64,000 bases of DNA from Lineus longissimus (taxonomy: Eukaryota > Nemertea > Pilidiophora > Heteronemertea > Lineidae): contig NC_088317.1 of NCBI RefSeq assembly GCF_910592395.1, positions 2,108,001 to 2,172,000 of the forward strand. The letters run 5' to 3'. The position numbers and the translations under genes are program-made. Position 1 is the first letter of the stretch. The number at the start of each line of letters is the position of its first letter. Below the pieces are notes generated by a model that was given only the letters and a program-made list of their open reading frames with translations, was not told the origin of the DNA and did not search any database. Positions 12,294 to 24,500 of this stretch are shown in pieces.

Positions 12294-12536
12294 ATGCAAA
12301 AAGTGGTAGTGGTAAGCAGTTTCATTATACTCGTTTCGTTACTCTTTCTGTTCAGTTCGTCAGAATTTGTTGTATTTACCATTGCCCTTCCCCAGGAAAA
12401 AGTTGGTTCGTCGACCAATGGACTTTTGCGTACAGAAACTGATGGTCATCCGCAACCGGCAAACGAAACAACAAAAGAGAAGAAAAAAGCTAACGGTGTT
12501 TTATATATCGTTGGCGGACGACCAAAAGTCATTTAG
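12294..12536 (+). CDS. small ORF with N-terminal membrane anchor (hypothetical)
   Basis: From the ATG at 12294 an 80-codon frame runs to a TAG. The first ~33 residues hold a strongly hydrophobic stretch (VVVVSSFIILVSLLFLF). A hydrophilic stretch with a potential N-glycosylation site (NETT) and a basic run (KEKKK) follows. The layout resembles the anchor and stem of a type II Golgi enzyme or a signal-anchored small protein, but no catalytic domain follows and no clear splice donor is seen. It could be a chance ORF. Confidence 0.25.
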   Translation: MQKVVVVSSFIILVSLLFLFSSSEFVVFTIALPQEKVGSSTNGLLRTETDGHPQPANETTKEKKKANGVLYIVGGRPKVI

Positions 12537-13364
12537 CAGCATATTTCGGTCTCAACATCGCTTTGTAAATTCAGCACCATTTGTATACTAAAAGGTGGTC
12601 TTTCCTTTCCATCCTTCTCATTGATTTTCTCCCGTATACACTGAAGTCGGCGGGGAGTCATCACGGATGAGGAAGTTTATGATCAAACCATGTCCTGCTT
12701 CAGTTACATGTCCCAAGAGATCTTATGATAGATCACGAAAGCAACTGACGTGTCGTTTGGGCCCAGCAGGCCATTTGTCAGAGTTGAGGATATTGATACC
12801 GAGCTGGAGGTGTTGGTTGTCTCAGGACCAAACACTGACTGCGAGGTTGGAGCGGGAGTCGAGGATTAGGGCGAAAAAGGAAATTCACCAACTGGCTATA
12901 GGTATACGGACAAAGTCGACATTACCTTGATGTTGTGTGCATTGGATACGCTGATAGAATCTTTAAAATTGCACTTCACGTTTACATGTTCTAAAACACA
13001 CCTCCATCGGCTCCAAGTGTGAAATTCCACCTTATTGATAGATCGCCAAGCCCATCGCTCACAGCAGATCGGAGCCTATTTCAATGGGTTACCTGATTGC
13101 TACCAAGTTAAGTTGATGTCGACCCGATCTCAAATACAGTCCATTCTACCTTGCGGCAAAACTTAGAATAAGTGGCTGCTCGCGGTATCAGAAAAGGCCG
13201 ACCGTGTGTTATAAGTGGAGACAGTGTAGTGTGTAAATCGAACTTTTCGAGAGTGGTCCCCACGCTCAGAGACCGAAGGACAAGAGACGAAGGCTGTGAT
13301 ATGGCAACTTTTATTCGGCAAGTACATGTATACTGCAAAAATTGGAATTCGAATATAATATACT
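12537..13364. other. non-coding stretch
   Basis: Short open frames occur on both strands, but none has splice sites, domains or codon patterns that support a gene. Confidence 0.35.
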
Positions 13365-13558
13365 AGGCAGGTTTCGCAAGCCTGACGAACTGCGAAGGTC
13401 TGTCGACCAATCAAGTTCATTTACGCATAGCACGAATCATCTTCTGCACTAAATTGTACAAGGAATCGGGAAAATTTTCAAAAAGTCGTCTCTAAAGTAT
13501 ATCACATACTTCGTACTTCGTCTTTCGTAGCTCTTCGTAAGGGTTGGGAAACCTGCCT
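13365..13558. mobile_element. MITE-like element with AGGCAGGTTTC terminal inverted repeats
   Basis: The 11-bp sequence AGGCAGGTTTC at 13365-13375 reappears inverted at 13548-13558, giving a 194-bp element. The interior carries CTTCGTACTTCGTCTTTCG near the right end and GACGAACTGCGAAGG near the left, both built from the CGAAG motif also seen at 11150 and 22753. It has no coding capacity. The transposon superfamily is not assigned. Confidence 0.55.
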
Positions 13559-13559
13559 G

Positions 13560-13651
13560 ATAACGCAACGTGTACAACAACGCAACGTTTACAATAACGC
13601 AACGTTTACAATAACGCAACGTTTACAATAACGCAACGTTTACAATAACGC
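13560..13651. repeat. 17-bp tandem repeat, ~5 copies
   Basis: The unit AATAACGCAACGTTTAC is repeated about five times, directly next to the right end of the preceding inverted-repeat element. The first copy is divergent. Confidence 0.9.
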
Positions 13652-15481
13652 CGCTTGGGCAATCGAGCCACGGGATCAGATGCGGGGTATGGGGTGGAGG
13701 GAGTTGCAGTGCTGATAAGGATAGGGAGGGTGGGGGGACAAAGGCAATGATATAATAACAATTGAACAATGTACAGGTCGCTTTCAAGGTGGCAAGAACC
13801 GATTGCTGACCAAAACAATGTCATAGTCTGTTAACACCAATGGAGCATTCTCTTATATTTTATCCCCAAACTGCTCAATCAAAATGGTGCAGAGACTTGA
13901 TATTGACGTTTATTGTGTTCAAGAGGAAATTGTTCTCAAAACTGATATGGGCCTAAAATATCAATAATATCCTACCTAAAACATTCTCTGGGCCTTCTGT
14001 AAAATTGGGCCTGCCTTAAGAAAAAAGAAAGAAAAACTAATGCAGATATTTTGAGAAAACTAAGCCTTTAGAGCAATGATATTGATCTACAACAAATTCC
14101 TCTTGAAAACAAATAATATGTCAATTAGGCGCATCACTGCATCATTTTGAGTAATTAAATGTGGCACAAAAATGCAATGTAGAAACACTTTTTGGCTGTT
14201 GCCGAGACAGCTACCCAGACAAATAACTCCATTGCTGTTGCACCTCGTGCTGTGAAATAGATCAGTCGTTATCACGTCATAACCATCAAAGGGCAAAGTA
14301 ATTGCCACATTGAAAACGGAACAAGAAATATTGTGGATCAGCGAGTACATACATAAAGTGCTATTGATTTCAGCCAAATGGGGAATAAGCATTTTTTGCA
14401 AAGGTTCACTTGAAACAAAGAGTAACAATGTTTGATTGAATTTTCATGAGAGTCAACCCAACAGCATAAATTACAACAAGAAAATGGTAAATTCCGTCGG
14501 GAACTGGTGTTCCCTGATCGGTACCCTTGACTTCTGGCCTGGAATAGAAAGGGAAGTAACATTGAAATATACAATTTAAGAAATGAAAGTGAGCATTTTT
14601 CATGACGCTTTAAAAAAATCTTCTATGACAGCATATCATGTATAATATGTCTATACACATGTTTATGTCTGTGACAACTTCATTGGCACTAATAAGATGA
14701 ATACATTAAATTAAATTGAATTGTCAGGCAATGGTGGTCAACCTGCCTCGGGTTTATCCCAATATCAGTCATACGAAGTGTAGCCAGCTATCGAGTTCGA
14801 TTTCATTTACCTCAATTGTGTTCCACAAATCTGGCATCCTAAATATTTATCTCCAACTCACGCGGGGTGGGCAACTGGGAGCCAAGGCCTGCATAGAGCA
14901 ATTTTTCACCTGAAAAAATTGGAGACAATTCGAATGCTGCTTCAGTAAACAATGGGCGATCTGTTCAGGAGTTCAAATCGCCCATTGTTTCATAAACGAG
15001 AGCTGGACAGACAGTTCCAGTTACTCTTTTCTAGATTTCCTTCTCCCAATGCATCCATCGCGTTTTGTCTCCACCACACTTGCATAGTTATACTGGCAGT
15101 CCGCATTATTGTTTGCTTATCATAAATTTACTTTAAGGTCACGTGCAGGTCTTATTGGTAATTGCTGGGGTGAAACTTGGTACTGCAGGACAGACTTACA
15201 TGTCCACAAAATGCAATGTCACTGCTGGACTGATTTACAAGTCCACAAAACGCAGAATCGGACATGGAAATCATTACTCCCAGCAAGAACCCAATGTAAC
15301 CCCACAAAATAGGGCCGTTTATAATGTTTGAGACATGTTTATACAATAACAATACTGAAGCTATTGCCTGCAGTGACCTTGCTAATGATTTTATGTGGGA
15401 GGGGCCAGGGACCGTGACTATTGATAAAGTCCTCACGATATTATATTCGTCAACAATGGGGCACAGACTTTCAGATATTTT
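13652..15481. other. mostly non-coding stretch
   Basis: Apart from one candidate minus-strand exon at 14406-14538 nothing is supported. Near 15195-15260 two ~30-bp direct copies built around GACTTACATGTCCACAAAA / GATTTACAAGTCCACAAAA occur. Confidence 0.35.
14406..14538 (-). CDS. possible exon encoding a membrane helix (hypothetical)
   Basis: On the minus strand an acceptor (CTTTCTATTCCAG) precedes 14538. The frame that follows starts PEVKGTDQGTPVPDGIY, continues into a hydrophobic helix (HFLVVIYAVGLTLM) and stops at TGA at 14406. A GTGAAC site overlapping the stop could be a donor. No neighbouring exon was found, so it may be a chance frame or an isolated fragment. Confidence 0.25.
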
Positions 15482-15757
15482 CGTGACTGACCTCTATTAC
15501 CAGTACAGTCCAATATATATTTCATTTTTTCGTGACTGACCTATATTACCAGTACAGTCCAAAATATATTTCATTTTTCGTGACTGACCTATATTACCAG
15601 TACAGTCCAATGTATATTTCATTCTTCGTGACTGACCTATATTACCAGTACAGTCCAATATATATTTCATTTTTCGTGACTGACCTATATTACCAGTACA
15701 GTCCAATATATATTTCATTTTTCGTGACTGACCTATATTACCAGTACAGTCCAATGA
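15482..15757. repeat. ~48-bp AT-rich minisatellite, six copies
   Basis: Six direct copies of a 47-49-bp unit contain CGTGACTGACCTATATTACC, AGTACAGTCCAATATATATT and TCATTTTT. Copies differ only by single substitutions and T-run length. The unit is open in both strands in places, which creates repetitive but meaningless reading frames. Confidence 0.95.
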
Positions 15758-15918
15758 TATTAGCATTTAGTCTGTATATCTTTCTAGGGCTGGGGTGGGG
15801 ACGGGGAAATTCTCCAGTGACAAACTTTTTTGATTGTCATTCTGGTAAAGAAAAACACGTCCAAAGGGGAAATTTATTCTCATAACTTTTTACAATGCTC
15901 GAAAAAAACTTTAAAAAT

Positions 15919-15945
15919 GTACATGTGGCGAGTCGCCACATGTAC
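15919..15945. repeat. 27-bp near-perfect palindrome
   Basis: GTACATGTGGCGA and its exact reverse complement flank a single central G. A hairpin or a dyad protein-binding site is possible. Nothing around it shows which. Confidence 0.7.
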
Positions 15946-17338
15946 TGACTATACCTGTGGATCTAAATATATATATCATAATTGAAATCCTTAGGGAAAT
16001 TAAACCAATTTGAAGACGAAAAGGGTTCCATGCCCTGGGTTTCCATGTACCGCGGACGATGCTAACGATAGGATTTAGCTGACAGGATTTGGCCACATGA
16101 ACCCCTCCGGTCCAAAGACGCGGGGGTCGTCAGATCAATTTGAAACCGCCATGGACATCACTTCTTCCCCCTCACAAGTCGGTCGCGATGACCTCCATGT
16201 GCAAACCATTTTGGCTGTGGATGCCCTGGTAACCCATGTCGCCTAACCAGACATAGCGCGCTGCCTGACTAGAAGTTACCGCCTCTGAGACCCAGGGTTG
16301 AGACACTGGGGTCTGCCCCTAGCTGACAGGTGGCTGGAGATCCATATCATAGAGCATACCAACCGTACATAACCGGCTGGACTGGTACACCCTATCAGGC
16401 TCAGACTCCCCAACGGGGCCTATTGAGCGCAGCCGCAGCGCCAGTTAATATGGATGGATTTACGTCGTCAAATTTCTGTCGACCTGATGAGCATTCGTTC
16501 ACGGTACATAGAGTTTATCGGGGTTGGGGGCGAAGAGACAAGACCAGGAACTCCTATGGGGTCGCGGGCGCAATGCAACCCGAGGAACGAGATGCACCCA
16601 AAGTACAAACTCGAAAATAACTGGCTCATCCTTCACCATAGGTATCAAGTGAGTACCAATTATACAGACAGCCGTCACTAACGTTGGGTAACACCTCACA
16701 AGGAGTAATGCCAAGCAGTTTTCAAGACCTATTTAGCGAAAAGGTGTGACAATAATGATAATATATCAGATCCAATACCAGTCCCTTGACCAAACTCAAC
16801 CATTTCCTAAAAGTTCAAGGGGGCGTCGGGGCTCTGAAAGAAAAAGTATTTGCATGACAGCTACGGTAGATAGATCGAAGGGAACGAGTTTACAATCCCT
16901 GATCACACCCCAAAAAAAGGTTATCGGTTGACTATCCAAGCACTACTGTTCAATGGATTTATAGTTGAATGCGATCAAACTACGTCACTTCCGGTCGGGG
17001 ATTGTAAATTTTAACCGTTGTTCCTTCAATACCACTGAATACAAGAGGGGGTATCACTAAACTATGTTCATTTCATCACACAAGCCTGGGAACAACTGTC
17101 AGCGTTTATCAAAGCTCTGCGATGCTGATCACCGATGGGATAGGATAGATTGATACTCGATCGTTAAACAGGTCAAATGAGACGATTGGTAATTTCTGCC
17201 ATGTCTTTATGTAAATGTCTTTGAACTACATGTACTTCGATTTTATGCCTTATCTTTCTGATGCGGTCAAGGTCCTCATAAATATCACATGTCACAGTAT
17301 CAATGGGTGATTGGTTCAGAGCTAGAATGTGTTATGAG
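15946..17338. other. non-coding stretch
   Basis: Overlapping frames near 16330-16680 are open for up to 96 codons but show no domain, signal or convincing splice boundary. No gene is supported. Confidence 0.35.
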
Positions 17339-17385
17339 CACGTGGCACATTGCGAGAGCACGTGACACATTGTGCCAAGCACGTG
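17339..17385. promoter_or_regulatory. three evenly spaced CACGTG E-boxes
   Basis: CACGTG occurs at 17339-17344, 17359-17364 and 17380-17385, with start-to-start spacing of 20 and 21 bp, about two helical turns. The last ends 20 bp before the ATG at 17405. CACGTG is the core site for bHLH-ZIP factors (USF, MITF/TFEB, MYC/MAX) and CLOCK/BMAL. The even spacing comes from a partly duplicated segment (GCACGTGGCACATTGCGAGA / GCACGTGACACATTGTGCCA). Confidence 0.5.
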
Positions 17386-17404
17386 GCGTGTGACATCATA
17401 AAAC

Positions 17405-17496
17405 ATGGCAGACATGACCGAGCGTCTCATTTCCTTGCTGCCAGAACGATATATGACCATAGATAGGATATCAGCTATCAGCTCCTTCTTTCAAAG
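17405..17496 (+). CDS. candidate first coding exon of an unidentified gene
   Basis: An ATG opens a 30-codon frame (MADMTERLISLLPERYMTID and ten more residues) that ends in CAAAG|GTAAGC, a strong donor in phase 2. The peptide is amphipathic and not recognised. An inverted-repeat element begins 33 bp into the presumed intron. No partner exon was found. The E-box cluster just upstream supports a transcription start here. Confidence 0.35.
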
Positions 17497-17528
17497 GTAA
17501 GCTGAGCCGAGTGTGGAAATATTTAGGA

Positions 17529-17724
17529 CAGCAGTAGCGGATTAAGGGGTCCCGCATCAGTCATCCCTTTTTGTCCGAGAAATGAATTTTCAGGGCACCT
17601 CTTCCCAAGAAGTAAAGATTTTTACAAGCCCCCCCTCGTTTTCTGGATTGCACCTTGTTCTCATTGGTAGGGCAGCCCCCACCCCACCCGTTTCTTTCCC
17701 AAATTTCTGGATCCGCCACTGCTG
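17529..17724. mobile_element. MITE-like element with CAGCAGTRGCGGAT inverted ends
   Basis: CAGCAGTAGCGGAT at 17529-17542 is matched by the inverse of CAGCAGTGGCGGAT at 17711-17724 (13 of 14). The 196-bp interior is non-coding. The GTGGCGGATCCAG-type end is common among non-autonomous DNA transposons of invertebrates. A clear target-site duplication was not seen. Confidence 0.6.
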
Positions 17725-17757
17725 CAGTTTCGATTGAGAAAAATAGCTAGTACTCAC

Positions 17758-18074
17758 CATGACGATGTTCACGTCCAGCCTTGTGATAAACCGGCTTGGC
17801 AGCAGTGGTTGAGCAGCATTAGGTGTGCAAGACAGGACAACATCTCTGTTATCTGCAAGGAATGAAAATGACAAGGTAAGATTGTACACAGTATCAAACA
17901 ATAGTTGCAAAACTTGGGGAGAAAAAGTTGTGGTGAAAGCAGGCTGAACTTACCAATGTTGAACCAGCGCTTCAACCATGGAACGTGTGCCTTGTTGGCG
18001 TCGACACAACTGAACGCTTGTGTTCCCAAAACCGGTGTGTCATACCAGCAGCACAGCCAAATTCCACGTCCCAA
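17758..18074 (-). CDS. two linked exons of an unidentified minus-strand gene
   Basis: The upstream exon ends at 17954 with a GTAAGT donor in phase 1. Its 5' limit is either an acceptor at 18009 or further up (the frame is open to 18074). The next exon, 17758-17852, has an acceptor (TTTCATTCCTTGCAG) that continues the frame and a GTGAGT donor in phase 0. The joined stretch includes VDANKAHVPWLKRWFNI, then NRDVVLSCTPNAAQPLLPSR. Two good splice junctions in matching phase argue for a real gene. No family is recognised, and further exons toward lower coordinates were not found. Confidence 0.4.
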
Positions 18075-18129
18075 ATTGAGAACGTTACGTCAGAGAAATG
18101 ACCAAACCACACATCTATTCAAACTGTGA

Positions 18130-21065
18130 CTTTCAATCAAATCTAAATTGACCTATTCACGAAAATACTCACGATTCAATGCTGACGGGTCAATAAATAA
18201 ACCTCATTGGTCAAGTAATGAGCTCACGGTCGGATGAACAGAGTCGGACAAAAAGTTATATAACTTCGCTGGAACTTGGCATTTATGGGTTTTTTAAACG
18301 TGTCTACGTAACACAATATGATTGTTGAAATCCATAGCTAGTACGTATTTACACAATGCAAATTTTTTAAATTCAAGTTAAATTTTGTACACATGTCGCC
18401 AGAGCGATTGAAAGTGGTCCGTTTTCGCGTGCGTTGGGTGTGTTCAGATGGAGTAGCAAGCATAGTTTAATCTGTACTTAATGCGCAGACCACAAAATAC
18501 ACCACTGCTTGATATTAGTATTGAGCACGACTAATCGACAGTGTTTTCTAGATCTCCCAATACCACACAAAAACATTGGCCTTGATCATCCCTCGCCACA
18601 GAAAGCAGGCGACTGAATACCAGTGATGTCAAGGTCACCAAATGGAGCAGCATTGAACCATCCACCCAACTGAATCAATGTCGCAAAATGCCTTGTCATC
18701 TTTTCTGATCCATTTTATATAGTTTTTGCGTGCCATACACTCATAAAATGGACCACATTGGCTGCCGTTCACGACTGCAATTCGCGTTTTGCTTTAGTGG
18801 ATTGCAACTGGATAAATTGGCTTAATATGCTAAAAACTGGCGTGATTCCTTTCAAAGTCAGGAGAGGACGTTATCGCACGCGTTTTTTCTTATTTACTGA
18901 GCTATCCTATGATTACCCTATGATATATACATATATACAACTCGGACTGGGGCCCAGCAACAAATGTCATGAAACCAATCGACTGGCATAGTTTTCGAAA
19001 AGAGGACAATAAATCACAAATTTGCCCATTTTCTGAGCAATTATTCAATTAATTCCAGTTTTATTGCAGGAGATAAACGTTCAAAACGTTTCTTTCTGTG
19101 CCAATCAGATTATCCATGGGGATTTCAGCCATAAATATCCTCGGGCCGCTTTGCGAAAACGAGTGGGAAAGCAATGCGATCGCGCGTAATCTGTAACGGT
19201 AACATTTATCTTACCGCAACCGAAAAGTACTGAGTTAGAGAATTGCCACTCGGACCGTTTAAGGGCACAAAAAACACATTTCTGACAAATAACATACCCT
19301 GGTGGCATCTTTTAAACTGATTACACCATTAAACCCGCCAACCCCAAAGTAACGAATTTCGATAAAATTGATTTCAGCACGAACTCCAGGTCGATTGCTA
19401 CGCGCAATACCAGTAAGTGGTGGAATGTAATCAGCGTATTGAGTTTATAAGAAGTGTGCTAGTAAATCGCGTTTAAGTTGATTACTGTAAGCTAGAGTCA
19501 TTCATTGTAAATTGAACAACTCTGCTACAAAAACCTTAAGCTATATTCCTGTGATGATAATCATTTATTGACAATTCATTGTTTCCGAGAAAGAATATTT
19601 TGTTCTTTGGCAAACGTGATGGTGAATTCATTCTAAGCGTTGCCTTTGATCTAGGGCCTCTAGGCTTGTACCCTTTATCTGACTTAGCTAGGGACATGTT
19701 CGGGGGGGGGGGTGTTGTTGTTTCACACAGCATTACAAAAACACCTTTACTCCCAACAAAAATTGATAGCACTCTTCCAAATTGCCTAAGAGCAGATGAC
19801 ATGGTTCGCGGAAATCCATATTCTACACCCGCTGTCGTTTCCGCAACGCATATCCACGGGCATTACCTCAATTCCTTGTGACAACTGGTGAAAAATCAGC
19901 CTTTCTCGTGACTGCGACTAAACCACTTCGCTCATGGAACGGTGATCTTCCGATGTGGAAACCTATGAAAAGTAGCCATCTGTAACAAAATGAGTTCCCC
20001 AGAGACCGAAACCATCAACTGTACGTTGACTGCCGCTAATTAAGTGGGCGATCTCCAAAGAATACGAACTCGTTACGTTGACGTGTTGATAAAAAAGGTG
20101 AGAACGTGTCGCTGCCAATGGCAATGAATTCTGCTAATGAATAATGCTGCAACTCTGGTTGGTGATGATGCGCTCCGAGGTATTTCTTGGGATCTTGTCT
20201 CAGATTCTGTTACGTATGTAGCTTGGTTTTACTGTAAAACTAGTGAAAATTTGCGTACTTCTAGAATTGCACCGCCGTCGTAGAAACCACTGACAATTCG
20301 CCTTGGATGATTCGTCAGACTGCTCCCCAATTAAATTGGCGCTTTAGGTAGTAACTTGCAGTTGATAGTACATATACGTCAGCATCTTAAATGAAAATGC
20401 GTTGTAGTTCAAATTCATTGCACACGCCCACCACTGTCTTCATCTCCGAAATCCCAGCCCTGTAGGAAATAATTTCGATTGAGAATGCATTCCAGCCTCC
20501 TGCCATCTCTTCAGCCATGAAATATTAATAAGTTTTCTAATAGAAAAACATCAGACTTCCCCACGCGGAATATCATAAAGTTTTTCAGCTGGAACCTAAT
20601 CAATATTGCACAAGGTGGTGAAGAGTATCTTACATTGTATCTCCGACAGTGAGGGACGATTCCGAGATTTGATCGAAAGTGTGCAGGGGAGGAAGTGCAA
20701 GTTGATTACAATTTGAACCATATATCATAATCAGTCAGAAAACAATAGGACCGGACACTTTTTCCAGGGGACATCTTCTTCTTCTAGAGCGGCATTTCAG
20801 TTTGATGAACTGCATGTGTAGTGTGCATTGACTAGTGTAAGCAAGCATGTTCAAGTTATCGATGTTCCATTAACAATCTGACTCGGAGCCGCTTAATAGA
20901 GCTATGTTTCTCCACCTGCCGCCTGCGATAGGTTGTAAAGACGCTTTTAAATGCACCATTTATGCTCCATTGGCAATTTATGAGAGACTATTGGATTTTG
21001 ATCGTCGCTATTTGCGTGGTGGTATATCTGCATTTCTTCATTAGATTTCGTCGTTTTCATACCAA
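18130..21065. other. non-coding stretch
   Basis: About 3 kb without a supported gene. Frames near 18758-18991, 19105-19308 and 19579-19881 lack splice sites and domains. A run of nine G lies near 19700. Confidence 0.4.
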
Positions 21066-21156
21066 GGCGCCATCTTAGTTTTTAACGGATTGCCGTGACA
21101 GATGTACATATTGTACATGGAAATGTACGCACTGTTGCATATACCAAGATGGCGGA
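21066..21156. promoter_or_regulatory. opposed YY1-like AAGATGGCG motifs, candidate promoter
   Basis: AAGATGGCGCC is found on the minus strand (21066-21076) and AAGATGGCGGA on the plus strand (21146-21156). Such motifs mark transcription starts of many animal genes. A donor-like CAAG|GTAGTC near 21285 and an acceptor at 21533 (TTTATCTTTCCAG) would give a 5' UTR exon for the peptide gene whose ATG is at 21546. The UTR would carry a short upstream ORF starting at the ATG inside the plus-strand motif. Confidence 0.35.
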
Positions 21157-21545
21157 CGGCCCTGAACACGATGAATCGAAATGTCACCTCTGACGCTATA
21201 GTAGTCGCCTCTAAAACACTGATGCAGTTACTCACGAGTGCGCTCATTGCGATTTTTGCTCTAAAGACGAACACCAGTTGTCAAGGTAGTCAGTGCTAGA
21301 AACCTAGAGTCAGTGTGAAGACATTTCGTTCGCAAGATCAAGGAAATGACTTCTGACTATGTTGATATGGCTATCATCGGATATTAAGAGCCCCCTTCTA
21401 AATGGCGCGCGGATGCGGTCATAATACGAAAATACCCATCAACATCAGGCAATTTACGTTCAACGTGAATTGTTTTCGGTGCCAGAGGGATTATTGCCTT
21501 TTTGTCATCGTCATTTTGTTTTATCTTTCCAGGCAAGGAAAGAGG

Positions 21546-24500
21546 ATGAATCAATTGCGGGTAATATTTCTAGGAGTTATCATGGTTTGTTTGGTTGTAT
21601 TGACAACACAATGTGAGTATTTGAAGGGGGTCGGTTGGACGCAGTATTTCTGAGCCATTGCGTTGAATTCGTCTTGTGATCGAGCTAAACTTCTCTTGAT
21701 ATCTTGAATTTGACATCTGCTCTTAAAACTGAAGCCTGTGGGCTAAGTAAACTGTGTTAATGACTCAGGGGAGAAGATTCAGTGTTATAGGATTTGATCA
21801 ATTACCAAGCGGCACCTGCGAACCAACTTGATTTATCGAGTTCAGATTAGCTACCTCCCCGAGGAACATTTTCTCCAAGCGCATCGTCTGACGTTGAAAC
21901 ACCATCGAATCACGCCGATTTGTGATAACTCATTCGAAACCTGAAAGAAAGGAATCTCATGTTGATGCTTGAAAGTAACACTTCAATCACCCAAATTACG
22001 GCTGACGAAGCAAAGGCAGAGAATTGATATATTATGAAGACGCTTTCGTGGCTCGTCTGACACGATACCTCAACAGTATTGACAGGGGTGTAAGTGCAGC
22101 GACAGGCAAAATTTGCTTCGTCAGTTTGCTAATTATTAAAGAGTAATAACAAAATTGCTGCCAACCTAATCCAATTGATTTGCTTCTTAACCGGCCCGGG
22201 TATCCTTTCCTTTTTCAGGGGAAGACCCCGATGAAATGATACAAGCGTCAGCGTAAGTATGCGGACACGTTTCTCAGATAATGATTGACTGGCGTGGTTG
22301 GCCACTTTTAGGGGTAAGCAGTGCCATCCTGGTCCATACGTGCTAGAAGTGTTCACGTGTTTTTGAGCAGGAAAGTGTCATTTTGCCCTCTAAAGAGCCT
22401 CACACACGCACACCAAAAACCCAGCTACGCCCCTACCTGCGTATACCATGTATTTGCTAATGTTGCTTGACAAACAGCGTATGCTACAAGCAATCAAATC
22501 CTTATGTTACAAGTACGTGCCTGCGTAGCTTCAGAAAGAATTATAGAAAACCGAATAGCGACCAGCTTGGATGAATAGGGAAATGTAATCAGTGTGGACA
22601 AATCGGTCGTAGGAAATGAAATTAGTCATTCTTATTGTCAATGAATGTACCTGAGATTATTAAGCTCCTTATCGAATAGTGATTTACTGCATGTACGTAA
22701 GCCCATCTCCGTAGCCAGGACGTGATTATGACACCACGGATCTACGTACGTCGTACTTCGCAATCCGTACACGTACGGATTGCGAAGTACGTACGTGTAC
22801 GAACGACGAAGTACGAACAAAGGTATCGGCCACCTGAATCCACGCGAGAGTTGTCGCGATAATATTTGTCCTACGCTTACACTTATTCGTCGAAACCTCT
22901 TAATATTTTATCAAGAGCCATTCTATTACGGAGCGGATATTCCCGAGATAGCCATCTTATTTATATCACGTCCCTCTTACATTTTTGTCCGTAATTGGAA
23001 AGCGAATCTCCCCGGCTATTAGAATCATACTTTTTATTCATGACTAAGTCATTGGTTTATCTAAAGAGGATGCGCAGTGGCTTCATTGGATTGCCTCGAC
23101 CCACTTACAGAAACCCAATCTTCTGAGAGTGGGGCTTAATGATGACAATTTGGACAAATGGTACACACGTTCTCTTTGATATCGTTTTTCAATAAAATAG
23201 GAGAATGATGTACTCTGGGTGCATTGTAATATATGATGTAACGCTATGATGTCGTTGTGCTCTTAAACTCTTGAAGACCAATACTTGCCATATTTTCATA
23301 ACATTCTGGAATTAAGTGTGGCCAGGTGGTAGAAAGGACAACTCAGTTTTTACCTTGTGAGTCTTATCTAAGGAAATTTCCTTGAAGAATTGAAACTTGT
23401 AATTGAAATTGAAAATTTCCAAGTACGTATTAATGTAATATGCATTTCAACATTGCCGTTGTGAAGACAGACAGGTCGCATGCATGGTTACTGCACTCCC
23501 GTGTATGACAGCATTTCTATCTCCTGAACCACGACTGAATTCGAACACTATTCATCTATTAGACATTTTTTAATCTCATTTCTGACGTTTCGGATGGAGA
23601 TACAACTGATACCTTTATCTTATCCCCTGCCAGCTCATGCCATTCCACTCGTTAACGATAGTCCGGGTTGGCAGTTGGATTGATTTTATCTTTGGCGTGC
23701 GAGAATGCATGTGTCAGCCACAGCTTTACCTCAAGCATCCTCTAGTTGGCTCGGTCGATACTGGTAGCACTTACTGTGAGATAAAACTAGACTATGAACT
23801 GATATGGAGAGTACTGCCAGTTTATCGATAAAGGGGTACACCGTTCATATTTTCTCGTGGGCCAGGAAAAGAGAAATAAAATGCATTGATACAGAATGCC
23901 GTAGTTATTCTTCGGCTTTTGGTGCCTGCGCTCTGCCTTTAACTCAGCTTCATCAAACCTCCATCTTGCAGCCATCGTCACCTCGGATTTTATCGTCTGC
24001 CACCTGCTAAATTAACGCTACTACCGTATCGATCGCGTGACTTAATCATCCACTTCATCTCTCTAAATCATCGTTGATTCGCTGATCAATCTCGCTGAGA
24101 AAATATCACCATTCCTGGCGCTAGAATTGCCTTCAATACCTGATCGCTAGTACCTCACTGTGGCTTTGAAAAGTGGTGAATCGTCAATGAGTGGCTCTAT
24201 CAATAGCATTTCCCTCTTCATCAAAAGCCATAAACTGAAAGTGATGAGACAACTGTCAATTCAGTTTAATTCCATAGTCACTTACAAAATGGAATCAATC
24301 CTTCCAAGATTGCCATCAACATCTCTTATTTCTAATCGTCACTCTCTGTAACTTATACAATCTCATCGCCGAAATTTCATCAATTTGGGACTTAGATGAA
24401 TATTGACTTTCGAGAAGTGGGGATAGATTGGCACTTATCAAATCACCACTTGGATCGGTTACAGAAATTCGATCATGTCTGAACGAACTAAAGGATTGTA

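Noticed and set aside
14087-14428. 113-codon minus-strand frame
   Set aside because: It has no start or splice context in agreement with the neighbouring candidate exon and reads as low-information hydrophobic sequence.
15497-15885. Long repetitive frames on both strands over the 48-bp repeat
   Set aside because: They follow from repetition of one unit and shift with single-base changes in T-run length. There are no start, splice or domain signals.
16330-16681. Two overlapping plus-strand frames of 96 and 75 codons
   Set aside because: The only acceptor-like site is weak. There is no donor, membrane segment or recognisable motif, and base composition does not differ from the surroundings.
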